The position numbers and the translations under genes are program-made. From the NCBI RefSeq assembly GCF_913777145.1, contig NZ_CAJYPS010000021.1:1-54919 (forward strand): a stretch of 54,919 bases of DNA. The letters run 5' to 3'. Source of the stretch: an uncultured Roseateles sp. (lineage in GTDB: Bacteria; Pseudomonadota; Gammaproteobacteria; Burkholderiales; Burkholderiaceae_C). The notes beneath the pieces were generated by a model. It saw only the letters and a program-made list of their open reading frames with translations. It made no database searches and was not told the origin of the DNA. Below are positions 36,839 to 46,735 of this stretch, piece by piece. Each line of letters starts with the position of its first letter. Position 1 is the stretch's first letter.

Positions 36839-36860
36839 AGTTGTACGATGACCTACAACT
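36839..36860. promoter_or_regulatory. Candidate FadR-type operator upstream of kdgD
   Basis: A perfect inverted repeat, AGTTGTA (36839-36845) and TACAACT (36854-36860), with an 8-bp spacer, 64 bp before the kdgD start. It shares GTTGTACGA with the site at 35981-35989. Confidence 0.7.
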
Positions 36861-36924
36861 TAATGCATGAGCCGCGGCCGTCGCCGGCAGGCTCTTGTTC
36901 CCAGCCCCCCAGTCGGAGACCTCC

Positions 36925-37836
36925 ATGTCGCCCCAAGAACTCAAGAGCGTGCTGCAAGCCGGCCTGCTGTCCTTCCCGCTGACCGACTTCGATGCGCAGC
37001 TGAACTTCGCGCCCAAGGCCTATGCCGAGCGCCTGGAGTGGCTGCAGCCCTACGGCGCCTCGGCGCTGTTCGCTGCCGGCGGCACGGGCGAGTTCTTCTC
37101 GCTGGAGCCGGGCGAGTACCGCGACATCATCAAGGTCGCGCTGGACACCTGCCGCGGCCGCACGCCCATCATTGCGGGCGCCGGTGGCGGCACCCGCGTG
37201 GCCATCCAGTACGCACAGGAAGCCGAGGCACTGGGCGCCCAGGGCATCCTGCTGCTGCCGCACTACCTGACCGAGGCCAGCCAGGAAGGCCTGATCGCGC
37301 ATGTGGAGGCGGTCTGCAAGAGCGTGAAGTTCGGCGTCGTCGTCTACAACCGCGGCGCCTGCAAGCTGACGCCGCAGAGCCTGCTGATCCTGGCCGAGCG
37401 CTGCCCCAACCTGATCGGCTTCAAGGACGGCCTGGGCGACATCGAGAAGTTCGTCGCCATCCGCCAGACGCTGGGCGAGCGCTTCGCCTACCTCGGCGGC
37501 CTGCCCACGGCCGAGCTGTTCGCCGGCGCCTACAAGGCCATGGGCTGCCCGGTGTACTCGTCGGCGGTCTTCAACTTCATCCCCAAGACCGCGATGGCCT
37601 TCTACAACGCGCACGCGGCCGGCGACACCGCGACGACGGACCGCCTGATCCGCGACTTCTTCCTGCCCTACATCGCGCTGCGCAACAAGGGCGAGGGCTA
37701 TGCGGTGTCCATTGTGAAGGCCGGCGCCACGCTGGTGGGTCACGGGGCCGGGCCGGTGCGCCCGCCGCTGTCCGACCTGAAGCCGACCGAGGTGGAGGAA
37801 CTGCGCGCGCTGATCGCGACCCTCGGCCCGCAGTGA
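36925..37836 (+). CDS. kdgD: 5-dehydro-4-deoxyglucarate dehydratase
   Basis: A 303-residue aldolase-fold enzyme of the DapA superfamily that dehydrates and decarboxylates 5-keto-4-deoxyglucarate to 2,5-dioxopentanoate. The Schiff-base lysine is Lys167 in [10 protein letters not shown], with the tyrosine of VVVYNRG before it and the carboxylate-binding GGTGEFFSL block near residue 52-60. GGAG before the ATG at 36925 decides the start over an ATG ten codons upstream. It is the first gene of a plus-strand run: kdgD, a tctC-like gene, gudD, an aldehyde dehydrogenase and an MFS gene. Confidence 0.95.
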   Translation: MSPQELKSVLQAGLLSFPLTDFDAQLNFAPKAYAERLEWLQPYGASALFAAGGTGEFFSLEPGEYRDIIKVALDTCRGRTPIIAGAGGGTRVAIQYAQEAEALGAQGILLLPHYLTEASQEGLIAHVEAVCKSVKFGVVVYNRGACKLTPQSLLILAERCPNLIGFKDGLGDIEKFVAIRQTLGERFAYLGGLPTAELFAGAYKAMGCPVYSSAVFNFIPKTAMAFYNAHAAGDTATTDRLIRDFFLPYIALRNKGEGYAVSIVKAGATLVGHGAGPVRPPLSDLKPTEVEELRALIATLGPQ

Positions 37837-37882
37837 ACCAAGGCCCGCCAGAGGCCATCCCCCATCCATCGAGGAGACACGC

Positions 37883-38845
37883 ATGAAGAAACTGCTGAGC
37901 GCCTGCCTGCTGGGCCTGGCCGCATCGACCGCCGCGCTGGCCCAGACCTGGCCGGCCAAGCCCGTGACCCTGCTGGTGCCGTTCCCGCCCGGCGGCTCCA
38001 GTGACGCGATCGCCCGCCTGCTGGGCAACAAGCTGCAGGAGGGACTGGGCGGCAGCTTCGTGGTGGACAACCGCGGCGGCGCCGGCGGCACCATAGGCAC
38101 GGTGGCGGTCAAGCGCGCGGCGCCCGACGGCTACACGCTGCTGGTGACCTCGCTGGGCCCGCTGGTCATAGGCCCGCACCTGCTGAAGAACATAGGCTAC
38201 GACCCGACCAAGGATCTGGACTACATCAGCGTCGCGGTGCAGGCGCCCAATGTGCTGGTGGTGCCGGCCGCCTCGCCGCACAAGAGCCTGGCGGACGTGC
38301 TGAGCTTCGAGCGGGCCAATCCCGGCAAGATGAGCTTCGCGTCCTCGGGCAACGGCTCCAGCGACCACATCACGGCCGAGCTGTTCTGGCAGCAGACCGG
38401 CACCACCGGCCTGCACATTCCCTACAAGGGCGGCGGCCCGGTGATGACCGATCTGCTGGGCAACCAGGTGGACGCCAGCTTCATGAACATCAACACCGCG
38501 CTGCCGCAGATCAAGGCCGGCAAGCTGCGCGCGCTGAGCATCACCAGCGCCAAGCGCTCGCCGGCGCTGCCCGAGGTGCCCACGATGGACGAGTTGGGCA
38601 TCAAGGGCCTGCAGGTCTATTCCTGGCAGGCGGTGGCCGCGCCCAAGGGCCTGCCGGCCGACATCAAGCGCCGGCTGAACGGCGCCATCGTCGCCGCGCT
38701 GAATGCGCCCGACGTGAAGCCCAAACTGCTGGAGCAGGGCTTCGAGATCGTGGCCAACACACCCGAGCAGTTCACCGCCTTCCAGGCTGCCGAGTTCGAG
38801 CGCTGGCGCAAGCTCATCGCCGAGCGCCGCATCACCGCCGACTGA
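37883..38845 (+). CDS. Tripartite tricarboxylate-type solute-binding protein (Bug/TctC family)
   Basis: A 320-residue periplasmic binding protein. The signal peptide [20 protein letters not shown] is followed by the family blocks [40 protein letters not shown] and [20 protein letters not shown], which includes the carboxylate-binding loop. GAGGAG precedes the ATG. It sits within the glucarate operon, so it may bind glucarate, galactarate or a related acid. The TctA and TctB membrane partners are absent from the window, as is common for the many orphan Bug proteins in Burkholderiales. Confidence 0.93.
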   Translation: MKKLLSACLLGLAASTAALAQTWPAKPVTLLVPFPPGGSSDAIARLLGNKLQEGLGGSFVVDNRGGAGGTIGTVAVKRAAPDGYTLLVTSLGPLVIGPHLLKNIGYDPTKDLDYISVAVQAPNVLVVPAASPHKSLADVLSFERANPGKMSFASSGNGSSDHITAELFWQQTGTTGLHIPYKGGGPVMTDLLGNQVDASFMNINTALPQIKAGKLRALSITSAKRSPALPEVPTMDELGIKGLQVYSWQAVAAPKGLPADIKRRLNGAIVAALNAPDVKPKLLEQGFEIVANTPEQFTAFQAAEFERWRKLIAERRITAD

Positions 38846-38864
38846 TCCCTTTCGCTTTCAAGCC

Positions 38865-40202
38865 ATGAACGCCACCCCCGTCATCCAGTCGCTGCGCGTC
38901 ATCCCGGTCGCCGGGCGCGACAGCATGCTGCTCAATCTCAGCGGCGCCCATGCACCGTTCTTCACCCGCAACCTGCTGCTGCTGACCGACAGCGCCGGCA
39001 ACACCGGCGTGGGCGAGGTGCCCGGCGGCGAGGCGATACGCCAGACGCTGGAGGATGCCCGCGCGCTGGTGCTGGGCCAGCCCATAGGTGCGCACCAGGG
39101 CCTGCTGCAGAAGGTGCAGCAGGCCTTTGCCCACCGCGATGCCGGCGGCCGCGGGCTGCAGACCTTTGACCTGCGCACCACCATCCATGCGGTCGCCGCG
39201 CTGGAGTCGGCGCTGCTGGACCTGCTGGGCCAGCACCTGGGCGTGCCGGTCGCGGCGCTGCTGGGCGAGGGCCAGCAGCGCGAGTCGGTGGAGATGCTGG
39301 GCTACCTGTTCTATGTGGGCGACCGCACCCGCACCGATCTGCCTTATGTCGATCCGGCGAGCGAGCCCGATGCAGACAACGACTGGTGCCGCCTGCGCCA
39401 CGAGGCCGCGATGACGCCCGAGGCCATCGTGCGCCTGGCCGAGGCGGCGCGCGAGCGCTACGGCTTCAACGATTTCAAGCTCAAGGGCGGCGTGCTGCGC
39501 GGCGAGGAGGAGGTCGAGGCCATCCGCGCGCTGCATGAGCGCTTCCCCGAGGCGCGCGTGACGCTGGACCCCAACGGCGGCTGGCTGTTGAAGGACGCGA
39601 TCCGCCTGATGCGCGACATGCGCGGCGTGCTGGCCTACGCCGAGGACCCCTGCGGCGCGGAGGACGGCTTCTCCGGCCGCGAGGTGATGGCCGAATTCCG
39701 CCGCGCCACCGGCCTGCCCACGGCCACCAACATGGTGGCCACCGACTGGCGCCAGCTCTCGCATGCGCTGTCGCTGCAGAGCGTGGACATCCCGCTGGCC
39801 GACCCGCACTTCTGGACCATGGCGGGCAGCGTGCGCGTGGCTCAGACCTGCCGCGACTGGGGCCTGACCTGGGGCAGCCATTCCAACAACCACTTCGACG
39901 TGTCGCTGGCGATGTTCACCCATGTGGGCGCGGCCGCGCCGGGTCGGGTCACGGCCATCGATACGCACTGGATCTGGCAGGACGGCCAGCGCCTCACCAA
40001 GGAGCCGCTGCAGATCGTCGGCGGCCATGTGCAGGTGCCCAAGAAGCCGGGCCTGGGCGTGCAGCTCGACATGGCCGAGGTCGAGAAGGCCCATGCGCTC
40101 TACCAGCGCCACGGCCTGGGTGCGCGCGACGACGCGATCGCGATGCAGTACCTGATCCCGGGCTGGAGCTTCCATCCCAAGCGTCCCGCGCTGGTCCGCT
40201 GA
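38865..40202 (+). CDS. gudD: D-glucarate dehydratase
   Basis: A 445-residue enolase-superfamily enzyme that dehydrates D-glucarate to 5-keto-4-deoxyglucarate. The catalytic and metal residues fall at exactly the positions known for glucarate dehydratases: Lys205 and Lys207 (FKLKGG), Asp235, Glu260, Asn289 (metal ligands), Asp313 and His339 (GSHSNNH). Length and numbering therefore support the ATG at 38865. It lies 19 bp after the tctC-like gene and 33 bp before the aldehyde dehydrogenase. This assignment anchors the function of the whole operon. Confidence 0.97.
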   Translation: MNATPVIQSLRVIPVAGRDSMLLNLSGAHAPFFTRNLLLLTDSAGNTGVGEVPGGEAIRQTLEDARALVLGQPIGAHQGLLQKVQQAFAHRDAGGRGLQTFDLRTTIHAVAALESALLDLLGQHLGVPVAALLGEGQQRESVEMLGYLFYVGDRTRTDLPYVDPASEPDADNDWCRLRHEAAMTPEAIVRLAEAARERYGFNDFKLKGGVLRGEEEVEAIRALHERFPEARVTLDPNGGWLLKDAIRLMRDMRGVLAYAEDPCGAEDGFSGREVMAEFRRATGLPTATNMVATDWRQLSHALSLQSVDIPLADPHFWTMAGSVRVAQTCRDWGLTWGSHSNNHFDVSLAMFTHVGAAAPGRVTAIDTHWIWQDGQRLTKEPLQIVGGHVQVPKKPGLGVQLDMAEVEKAHALYQRHGLGARDDAIAMQYLIPGWSFHPKRPALVR

Positions 40203-40235
40203 TTCCCTTTCCTTCCTTCGTCTCACGAGCTCAAG

Positions 40236-41675
40236 ATGTACAAGAACCTGATTGGCGGCGAATGGCGCGATGGCGTTGCCGTGTCACGCAACATCAACCC
40301 CTCCGACACGCGCGACCTGATAGGCGAGTACGCCCAGGCCGATGCCGAGCAGACCCGCCTGGCCATCAGCGCGGCCGACGCGGCGTTCCCGGCCTGGAGC
40401 CTGTCCACGCCGCAGCAGCGCTTCGACATCCTGGATGCGGTGGGCAGCGAGATCCTGGCGCGCCGCGCCGAGCTGGGCGACCTGCTGGCCCGCGAGGAGG
40501 GCAAGACCCTGCCCGAGGCCATAGGCGAGGTCGTGCGGGCCGGCAACATCTTCAAGTTCTTTGCCGGCGAGGCGCTGCGCCCGGGCGGCGAGCTGATGCC
40601 CTCGGTGCGCCCCGGTGTGGGCGTGGAGATCACCCGCGAGCCCATAGGCATCGTGGGCCTGATCACGCCGTGGAACTTCCCCATCGCCATCCCGGCGTGG
40701 AAGATCGCGCCGGCGCTGGCCTTCGGCAACTGCGTGGTGTTCAAACCGGCCGAGCTGGTGCCCGGCTCGGCCTGGGCGCTGGCTGAGATCCTGTCGCGCG
40801 CCGGCCTGCCGGCCGGGGTGTTCAACCTGGTGATGGGCCGCGGCTCCGAGGCGGGCCAGACGCTGCTGAACGACCCTCGCGTGGCCGCCATCAGCTTCAC
40901 CGGCTCCGTGCCCACCGGCCAGAAGGTGGCCGCCGCCTGCGTGGCGCGCATGGCCAAGTTCCAGCTGGAGATGGGCGGCAAGAATCCCATGATCGTGCTG
41001 GACGACGCCGACCTGGGCGTGGCCGTCAACGCCGCGGTCAACAGCGGCTTCTTTTCCACCGGCCAGCGCTGCACGGCCTCCAGCCGGCTCATCGTCACCG
41101 AGGGCATCCACGACCGCTTTGTGGCCGCCATGGTCGAGAAGATGAAGACGCTGAAGATCGACGACGCCCGCAAGGCCGGCACCGACATCGGCCCCGTGGT
41201 GGACGCCAGCCAGCTCGGGCAAGACCTGGACTACGTGGGCATCGCGCAGGCCGAGGGCGGCCGGCTGGTGCAGGGCGGCGCGCGCGTGGAGCACAGCGGC
41301 GACGGCCAGCCGGGCTTCTACATGACGCCGGCGCTGATCACCGAGACCACGGCAGCCATGCGCATCAACCGCGAGGAGGTGTTCGGCCCCGTGGTCAGCG
41401 TGATGCGCGCGAAGAACTACGAGGAGGCGCTGGCGCTGGCCAATGACTCGCCCTTCGGCCTGGCCGCGGGCATCGCGACCACGTCGTTGAAACACGCCAC
41501 GCATTTCAAGCGCCACGCCCAGGCCGGCATGGTGATGGTCAACCTGCCCACCGCGGGCGTGGACTATCACGTGCCCTTCGGCGGCCGCAAGGGCTCCAGC
41601 TACGGCCCGCGTGAGCAGGGGCGCCATGCGGCGGAGTTCTACACCACGGTCAAGACGGCCTACACCCAGGCCTGA
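40236..41675 (+). CDS. 2,5-dioxovalerate (alpha-ketoglutarate semialdehyde) dehydrogenase
   Basis: A 479-residue NAD(P)-dependent aldehyde dehydrogenase. The catalytic Cys279 lies in TGQRCTASS and the general base Glu245 in LEMGGKNP; the cofactor motif FTGSVPTGQ precedes them. In this operon it should oxidise 2,5-dioxopentanoate, the product of KdgD, to 2-oxoglutarate, which enters the citric acid cycle. Length and motifs are standard for the family. Sequence alone would only say aldehyde dehydrogenase; the substrate is inferred from context. Confidence 0.93.
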   Translation: MYKNLIGGEWRDGVAVSRNINPSDTRDLIGEYAQADAEQTRLAISAADAAFPAWSLSTPQQRFDILDAVGSEILARRAELGDLLAREEGKTLPEAIGEVVRAGNIFKFFAGEALRPGGELMPSVRPGVGVEITREPIGIVGLITPWNFPIAIPAWKIAPALAFGNCVVFKPAELVPGSAWALAEILSRAGLPAGVFNLVMGRGSEAGQTLLNDPRVAAISFTGSVPTGQKVAAACVARMAKFQLEMGGKNPMIVLDDADLGVAVNAAVNSGFFSTGQRCTASSRLIVTEGIHDRFVAAMVEKMKTLKIDDARKAGTDIGPVVDASQLGQDLDYVGIAQAEGGRLVQGGARVEHSGDGQPGFYMTPALITETTAAMRINREEVFGPVVSVMRAKNYEEALALANDSPFGLAAGIATTSLKHATHFKRHAQAGMVMVNLPTAGVDYHVPFGGRKGSSYGPREQGRHAAEFYTTVKTAYTQA

Positions 41676-41801
41676 CGCTCGCCCTGAGGCCCGACCTGAC
41701 CCCCATCCCCCGACGCACACGCCACGCCTGATGGCGTGCGCCGCCCAGCCCGCGCAGACGGGCACGGCGGCCCGCGGCCGCGACCCTTTCCCGGAGACGA
41801 C

Positions 41802-43175
41802 ATGAACACCACCACCGCGCAAGCTGCCACCCCGGCCGCGTCCGGCGTGCCCGCCGCGGCGCGCACGCGCAAGCGCTACCTGATCCTCGCGATGCTCTTC
41901 ATCGTGACGACCATCAACTACGCGGATCGCGCCACGCTGTCCATCGCCGGCCCGGCGCTGTCCAAGGAGCTGGGCATCGATGCGGTCACCATGGGCTACA
42001 TCTTCTCGGCCTTCGGCTGGTCCTATGTGATCGCGCAACTGCCCGGCGGCTGGCTGCTGGACCGCTTCGGCTCCAAGAAGGTGTATGCGGCCAGCATCCT
42101 GCTGTGGTCGGTGTTCACGCTGCTGCAGGGCGGCATCCACTTCGTCACCGCGACCGCGGGCTCGGCCGTGGTGGTGCTGTTCGCGCTGCGCTTCCTGGTG
42201 GGGGCGGCCGAGGCGCCGTCCTTTCCGGCCAATGGCCGCATCGTCGCGAGTTGGTTCCCCGCGAATGAGCGCGGCACGGCCTCGGCCATCTTCAACTCGG
42301 CCCAGTACTTCGCCACCGTGCTGTTCGCGCCGCTGATGGGCTGGATCACCCACAGCTTCGGCTGGCCGGCGGTGTTCGTCGTGATGGGCCTGCTGGGCAT
42401 GGCGCTCAGCGTCGTGTGGCTGAAGACGGTGTACACGCCCAGCAGCCACCCGCGGGTCAACAAGGCCGAGCTGAACTACATCGCGGCCGGCGGCGCGCTG
42501 GTGAACATGGACAACCCCAACACGCAGAGCCGCAGCTTCGCGGAGCCGCCGCGCTGGGGCTATGTGAAGCAGCTGCTGTCCAACCGCATGCTGATGGGGG
42601 TCTACATCGGCCAGTACTGCATCACCACGCTGACCTATTTCTTCCTGACCTGGTTCCCGGTCTACCTGGTCAAGGAGCGCGGCATGTCCATCCTGAACGC
42701 CGGCTTCGTTGCCGCGCTGCCGGCCATCTGCGGCTTTGCCGGCGGCGTGCTGGGCGGGCTGATCTCGGACGCGCTGCTGCGCCGTGGCAAGAGCCTGACC
42801 GTGGCGCGCAAGACGCCCATCGTGATCGGCATGCTGCTGTCGACCAGCATGATCCTGTGCAACTATGTGGACAGCGCCGCCGTGGTGGTGGCCATCATGT
42901 CGCTGGCCTTCTTCGGCAAGGGCCTGGGCGCGCTGGGCTGGGCCGTGGTGTCCGACACCTCGCCCAAGGAGATCTCGGGCCTGTCGGGCGCGCTGTTCAA
43001 CACCTTCGGCAACACCGCCGGCATCACCACGCCCATCGTGATCGGCTACCTGGTCAAGGGCATGGGCAGCTTCAGCGGCGCGCTGATCTTCGTGGCCGCG
43101 AACGCCCTGGTCGCTGTCTGCTGCTACCTGTTCGTGGTGGGTGACATCCGGCGCTTCGAGCTGCGCAAGGACTGA
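41802..43175 (+). CDS. gudP: MFS glucarate/galactarate transporter
   Basis: A 457-residue carrier of the anion:cation symporter group of the major facilitator superfamily, with about 12 helices. RKRYLILAMLFIVTTINYAD and RATLSIAGPALSKELGI are typical of GudP/GarP-type sugar-acid carriers, as is the block FLVGAAEAPSFPANGRIVAS. GGAGA six bases before the ATG at 41802 decides the start over an upstream open region. It closes the glucarate operon, 126 bp after the dehydrogenase gene. Substrate is inferred from context and family. Confidence 0.92.
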   Translation: MNTTTAQAATPAASGVPAAARTRKRYLILAMLFIVTTINYADRATLSIAGPALSKELGIDAVTMGYIFSAFGWSYVIAQLPGGWLLDRFGSKKVYAASILLWSVFTLLQGGIHFVTATAGSAVVVLFALRFLVGAAEAPSFPANGRIVASWFPANERGTASAIFNSAQYFATVLFAPLMGWITHSFGWPAVFVVMGLLGMALSVVWLKTVYTPSSHPRVNKAELNYIAAGGALVNMDNPNTQSRSFAEPPRWGYVKQLLSNRMLMGVYIGQYCITTLTYFFLTWFPVYLVKERGMSILNAGFVAALPAICGFAGGVLGGLISDALLRRGKSLTVARKTPIVIGMLLSTSMILCNYVDSAAVVVAIMSLAFFGKGLGALGWAVVSDTSPKEISGLSGALFNTFGNTAGITTPIVIGYLVKGMGSFSGALIFVAANALVAVCCYLFVVGDIRRFELRKD

Positions 43176-43202
43176 GCCCGCCCGGCCCGCCGGGAGGCGG
43201 GC
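43176..43202 (+). terminator. GC-rich hairpin after the glucarate operon
   Basis: GCCCGCC (43176-43182) pairs with GGCGGGC (43196-43202), with additional pairing inside. It starts directly after the gudP stop codon. There is no T run, so it is a possible terminator or mRNA 3' end stabiliser. Confidence 0.5.
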
Positions 43203-43239
43203 AAGACCACTAGGCCATCGCGGACATGGCCTTGTGGCA

Positions 43240-43279
43240 GAATTCGTTAGCCATCTAATGATTAGTAGCTAATGAATTC
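43240..43279. promoter_or_regulatory. Nested 40-bp palindrome over the marR start codon
   Basis: Three symmetric pairs of arms share one centre at 43260: GAATTC at 43240-43245 and 43274-43279, TTAGC/GCTAA at 43247-43251 and 43268-43272, and CTAAT/ATTAG at 43255-43259 and 43261-43265. It is an AT-rich island in GC-rich DNA and covers the marR ATG at 43272-43274. MarR proteins bind such palindromes and repress their own operon, so this is a strong operator candidate. Confidence 0.82.
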
Positions 43280-43712
43280 ACCTGCTATCGAAGAGCGCTT
43301 CTCGCTGGCGCTGCACAACACCGCGCGGGCCTGGCGCCAGGCGGTGGACCGCCGGCTCAAGGATGTGGGCGTGGGCCAGGCCGGCTGGATGGCCATCGCC
43401 CATGTGGCCAAGGCCGGCGTGCCGCTGTCGCAGATCGAGCTGGCCAACCGCCTGGGCGTCGAGGGCCCCAGCGTGGTCAGCCTGGTCGACCGGCTGGTCA
43501 AGGCCGGCCTGGTGGAGCGCGCGCCGTCCGAGACCGACCGCCGCGTCAAGCATGTGCTGCTGACCGAGTCCGGGCAGGCGCTGTACGGCCAGGTGCGCCG
43601 CGCGGCCGATGGCTTCCGGCGCGAGCTGCTGGGCGGGCTGGAGCGCGAGCGCCTGCAGGCCGCCACCGAGCTGCTGGAGGAGCTGCAGGCGCGGGTCGAG
43701 GCCAGCCTTTGA
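43272..43712 (+). CDS. MarR-family repressor of the efflux operon
   Basis: A 146-residue winged-helix regulator. Helices LALHNTARAWRQAVDRRLKD, the recognition region SQIELANRLGVEGPSVVSLV and the wing with APSETDRRVKHVLLT follow the MarR plan, including the conserved D-R-R of the wing. The start codon lies inside a 40-bp palindrome and no ribosome-binding site is seen, so the message may begin at or near the ATG. The stop overlaps the first possible codon of the MFS gene. It should repress the operon until a toxic compound binds. Confidence 0.93.
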   Translation: MNSPAIEERFSLALHNTARAWRQAVDRRLKDVGVGQAGWMAIAHVAKAGVPLSQIELANRLGVEGPSVVSLVDRLVKAGLVERAPSETDRRVKHVLLTESGQALYGQVRRAADGFRRELLGGLERERLQAATELLEELQARVEASL

Positions 43713-45262
43713 GCACGGCCGCGGCCCTGCCGGGCGAGCCGGTGCTCAACCGCGGCATGATCACGCTGTCCATCATGCTGGCCACCGTGATCCAGGCGCT
43801 GGACGGCACCATCGCCAATGTGGCGCTGCACCATATGCAGGGCAGTCTGTCGGCCTCGCAGGATCAGATCAGCTGGGTGCTGACCTCCTTCATCGTGGCC
43901 GCCGCCATCGCCACGCCGCTGACCGGCTGGCTGTGCGACCGCTTCGGGCAGAAGCAGGTCTTCCTGGCCTCCATCGCCGGCTTCACGCTGGCCTCGGTGC
44001 TATGCGGCATCGCGGCCACGCTGTCCGAGATTGTTGCCGCGCGCCTGGCCCAGGGCGTGTTCGGCGCCGCGCTGGTGCCGCTGTCGCAGGCGGTGCTGCT
44101 GGACATCAACCCGCGCGAGAAGCACGGCTCGGCCATGGCCGTGTGGGGCATGGGCGTGATGATCGGCCCCATCCTGGGCCCCACGCTGGGCGGCTGGCTG
44201 ACGGACGCCTACAGCTGGCGCTGGGTGTTCTTCATCAATGTGCCGGTGGGCGCGCTGGCGCTGTGGGGCGTGTGGCGCTACATCCCGGCCCGGGCCGCGC
44301 CGCGCGCGATGCGCTTCGACCTGTTCGGCTTTGCGACGCTGAGCCTGGCGGTGGGCGCGCTGCAGATGCTGCTGGACCGCGGCGAGCAGAACGACTGGTT
44401 CGCGTCCACCGAGACCTGGGTGGAGGCCGTGCTGCTGGCGGTGAGCCTGGCCTATTTCATCGCCCACACCGCGCTGCGGCCGGCGGGCCAGTCCTTCTTC
44501 GACTACCGGCTGCTGAAGAACCCCAACTACGTGACCGGCCTGCTGTTCATCAGCATCGTGGGCCTGGTGCTGTTCGCGACCCGGGCGCTGACGCCCTCCA
44601 TGCTGCAGGGCCTGATGGGCTATCCGGCCGCCACGGCCGGCCTGGTGACCGCGCCCAGCGGCCTCGGCACCATGCTGGCCATGCTGGTGGTGGGGCGGCT
44701 GGTGGGGCGCGTGGATGTGCGACTGCTGCTGACCGCGGGCTTTGCGCTGACCGCGCTGTCGCTGTGGCAGATGAGCCGCTACACACTGGTGCTGTCGCCG
44801 GCCGACATCGTGTGGCCCGGCATCGTGCAGGGCGTGGGCCTGGGCCTGGTGTTCGTGCCGCTGAGCACCGCCACCTTCGCGACGCTGGCGCCCGCCATGC
44901 GCGCCGACGGCACGGCCATTTACAGCCTGGTGCGCAACATAGGCAGCAGCGTGGGCATTGCGATGGTGCAGGCCTTCCTGACCCGCAACACCCAGATCGT
45001 CCATGCCTCGGTGGGCGAGCACCTCAACCTCGCCAGCCCCGCGCTGCAGGACCCCGCCGCGCTGGGCGGCTACGGGCTGGCCAGTCCGGCCGCCACTGCG
45101 CTGCTGAACAACGAGCTCACGCGCCAGGCGTCCATGGTGGCCTACGTGGACGACTTCTGGCTGATGTTCGTGCTGACCCTGGCCATCGTGCCGCTGCTGG
45201 CGCTGATACGCCCACCCCGCGCCACGCAGAAGCCGGCGCTGGACCACGCTGCCCTGGAATGA
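43709..45262 (+). CDS. DHA2-type MFS drug efflux carrier (EmrB-like)
   Basis: A 517-residue proton-driven carrier with about 14 helices. Motif A-like GWLCDRFGQKQVFLAS, the antiporter motif C region GMGVMIGPILGPTLGGWLTD and the start SIMLATVIQALDGTIANVAL are typical of EmrB. The TTG at 43709 overlaps the marR stop (TTGA) and has GAGG upstream; an ATG 16 codons later is possible. It exports hydrophobic toxicants through the adaptor and channel encoded by the next two genes. The substrate is not known. Confidence 0.93.
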   Translation: MSTAAALPGEPVLNRGMITLSIMLATVIQALDGTIANVALHHMQGSLSASQDQISWVLTSFIVAAAIATPLTGWLCDRFGQKQVFLASIAGFTLASVLCGIAATLSEIVAARLAQGVFGAALVPLSQAVLLDINPREKHGSAMAVWGMGVMIGPILGPTLGGWLTDAYSWRWVFFINVPVGALALWGVWRYIPARAAPRAMRFDLFGFATLSLAVGALQMLLDRGEQNDWFASTETWVEAVLLAVSLAYFIAHTALRPAGQSFFDYRLLKNPNYVTGLLFISIVGLVLFATRALTPSMLQGLMGYPAATAGLVTAPSGLGTMLAMLVVGRLVGRVDVRLLLTAGFALTALSLWQMSRYTLVLSPADIVWPGIVQGVGLGLVFVPLSTATFATLAPAMRADGTAIYSLVRNIGSSVGIAMVQAFLTRNTQIVHASVGEHLNLASPALQDPAALGGYGLASPAATALLNNELTRQASMVAYVDDFWLMFVLTLAIVPLLALIRPPRATQKPALDHAALE

Positions 45263-46725
45263 CCATGACCCCTGCGATCTCCAAGACCCTGGCCGTCGTG
45301 CCGCTGCTGGCCCTGCTGGGCCTGAGCGCCTGCGTGAGCGTGCCGCCCGAGGCGCATGCGCCGGTGCGCCTGGCCGAGCCGGCTTCGCGCCTGCCGGCCG
45401 ATCTCGCCGCGTCCGCCAGCGCCGCCTGGCCCGCCCAGCCCTGGTGGCAGCGCTGGGGCGATGCCCAGCTGGACGGCCTGGTCGAGCAGGCGCTGCGCGA
45501 CAGCCCCTCGCTGCAGGCCGCGGCCGCGCGCATCCAGGCCGCGCAGGCCGAGCTCACGCAGCGCCGTGCCGCCACCCAGGCCGGTGCCGCGCTGGAGGTC
45601 GGCGCGAACCGCCAGCACTACTCGGCCAACGGCCTGTTCCCGCCCCCGATTGGCGGCGAGACCTACAACGACTTTTCGGTGCAGTTGCAGGGCCGCCTGC
45701 CGCTGGACCTGTGGGGCCGCCAGCGCGCCCAGGTCGCGGCGGCGGTGGGCGAGGAGGCGGCGCGCCGCGCCGAGTATGCCCAGGCCCGCCAGCTGCTGGC
45801 CGCCGCGGTGGTGCAGACCTACTGGACGCTGCAGACCGACTGGGCGCTGCAGGCCCAGGTGACGGAGCAGGTCGGCCTGCAACAGAACCTGCTGGACGAC
45901 CAGCAGCGGCGCCTGACCCGCGGCCTGGTGGCGCGCGACGGCTTGCTGCAGGCCCGGCAGCACCTGGCCCAGCTGCGCGGCCAGCAGGCCGAGCTGGGCG
46001 CCCAGGCGCTGCGCAGCCGCGAGGCCTTGCGTGCATTGTTGGGTACGCCGGCGGCGGCCGGCCCCGATGCGCTGGCCGCCTTGCAACCTCACGCGCTGCC
46101 CGCCGTCGCTGCCGGTGCGCCGGCCACGCTGGGCTATGAGCTGCTCGCGCGCCGGGCCGACCTGCAGGCCGCGCGCTGGCGGGTGGAGGCTTCGCTCAGC
46201 CGCGTGGAGGCGGCGCAGGCGGCGTTCTACCCCTCGTTGGACCTGAGCGCCTCGCTGGGGCTGGATTCGCTGACGCTGCCGCAGCTGCTGCGCTCCGCCA
46301 GCCGCACGCTGATGCTGGGGCCCACGCTGAGCCTGCCGGTGTTCAACGGCGCGGCGCTGCGCGGCCAGTTGGGCGAGGCCCGCAGCACGCGCGACGAGCT
46401 GATCGCCGACTACGACCAGCGCCTGCTGGACGCGGTGCGCGATGTCGCGCAAGACCTGGCCACGCTGCAGGGCCTGGCCGCACAGCGCGAGCAGCAGCAG
46501 GCCTCTCTGCAGGCCGCGGCGGCGCAGCAGCAGCAGGTGCAGCGCCGGCTGGACCAGGGTCTGGCCGACCGCGCCTCGCTGTGGCAGGCGCGACTGGCCT
46601 GGCAGCGCGAGCAGCAGGCGCTGCTGCAGCTGGCCGGCCGGCAGCTGCAGGCCGAGATCGAACTGACCCGGGCGCTGGGCGGCGGCTTCCATGCCGAGCC
46701 CGCGGCGTCCCCCACCCAGAGCTGA
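45259..46725 (+). CDS. Outer-membrane efflux lipoprotein (NodT/OprM family)
   Basis: A 488-residue outer-membrane channel. A signal peptide ends in a lipobox LSAC (cysteine near residue 25). Two repeated halves rich in long Gln/Ala coiled-coil helices build the tunnel, as in TolC-type proteins. Family blocks are WWQRWGDAQLDGLVEQAL and SPSLQAAAARIQAAQAEL. The ATG overlaps the stop of the carrier gene by four bases (ATGA); an ATG two codons later is equally good. It forms the outer part of the tripartite pump. Confidence 0.94.
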   Translation: MTMTPAISKTLAVVPLLALLGLSACVSVPPEAHAPVRLAEPASRLPADLAASASAAWPAQPWWQRWGDAQLDGLVEQALRDSPSLQAAAARIQAAQAELTQRRAATQAGAALEVGANRQHYSANGLFPPPIGGETYNDFSVQLQGRLPLDLWGRQRAQVAAAVGEEAARRAEYAQARQLLAAAVVQTYWTLQTDWALQAQVTEQVGLQQNLLDDQQRRLTRGLVARDGLLQARQHLAQLRGQQAELGAQALRSREALRALLGTPAAAGPDALAALQPHALPAVAAGAPATLGYELLARRADLQAARWRVEASLSRVEAAQAAFYPSLDLSASLGLDSLTLPQLLRSASRTLMLGPTLSLPVFNGAALRGQLGEARSTRDELIADYDQRLLDAVRDVAQDLATLQGLAAQREQQQASLQAAAAQQQQVQRRLDQGLADRASLWQARLAWQREQQALLQLAGRQLQAEIELTRALGGGFHAEPAASPTQS

Positions 46726-46735
46726 GAGCCCCGAG

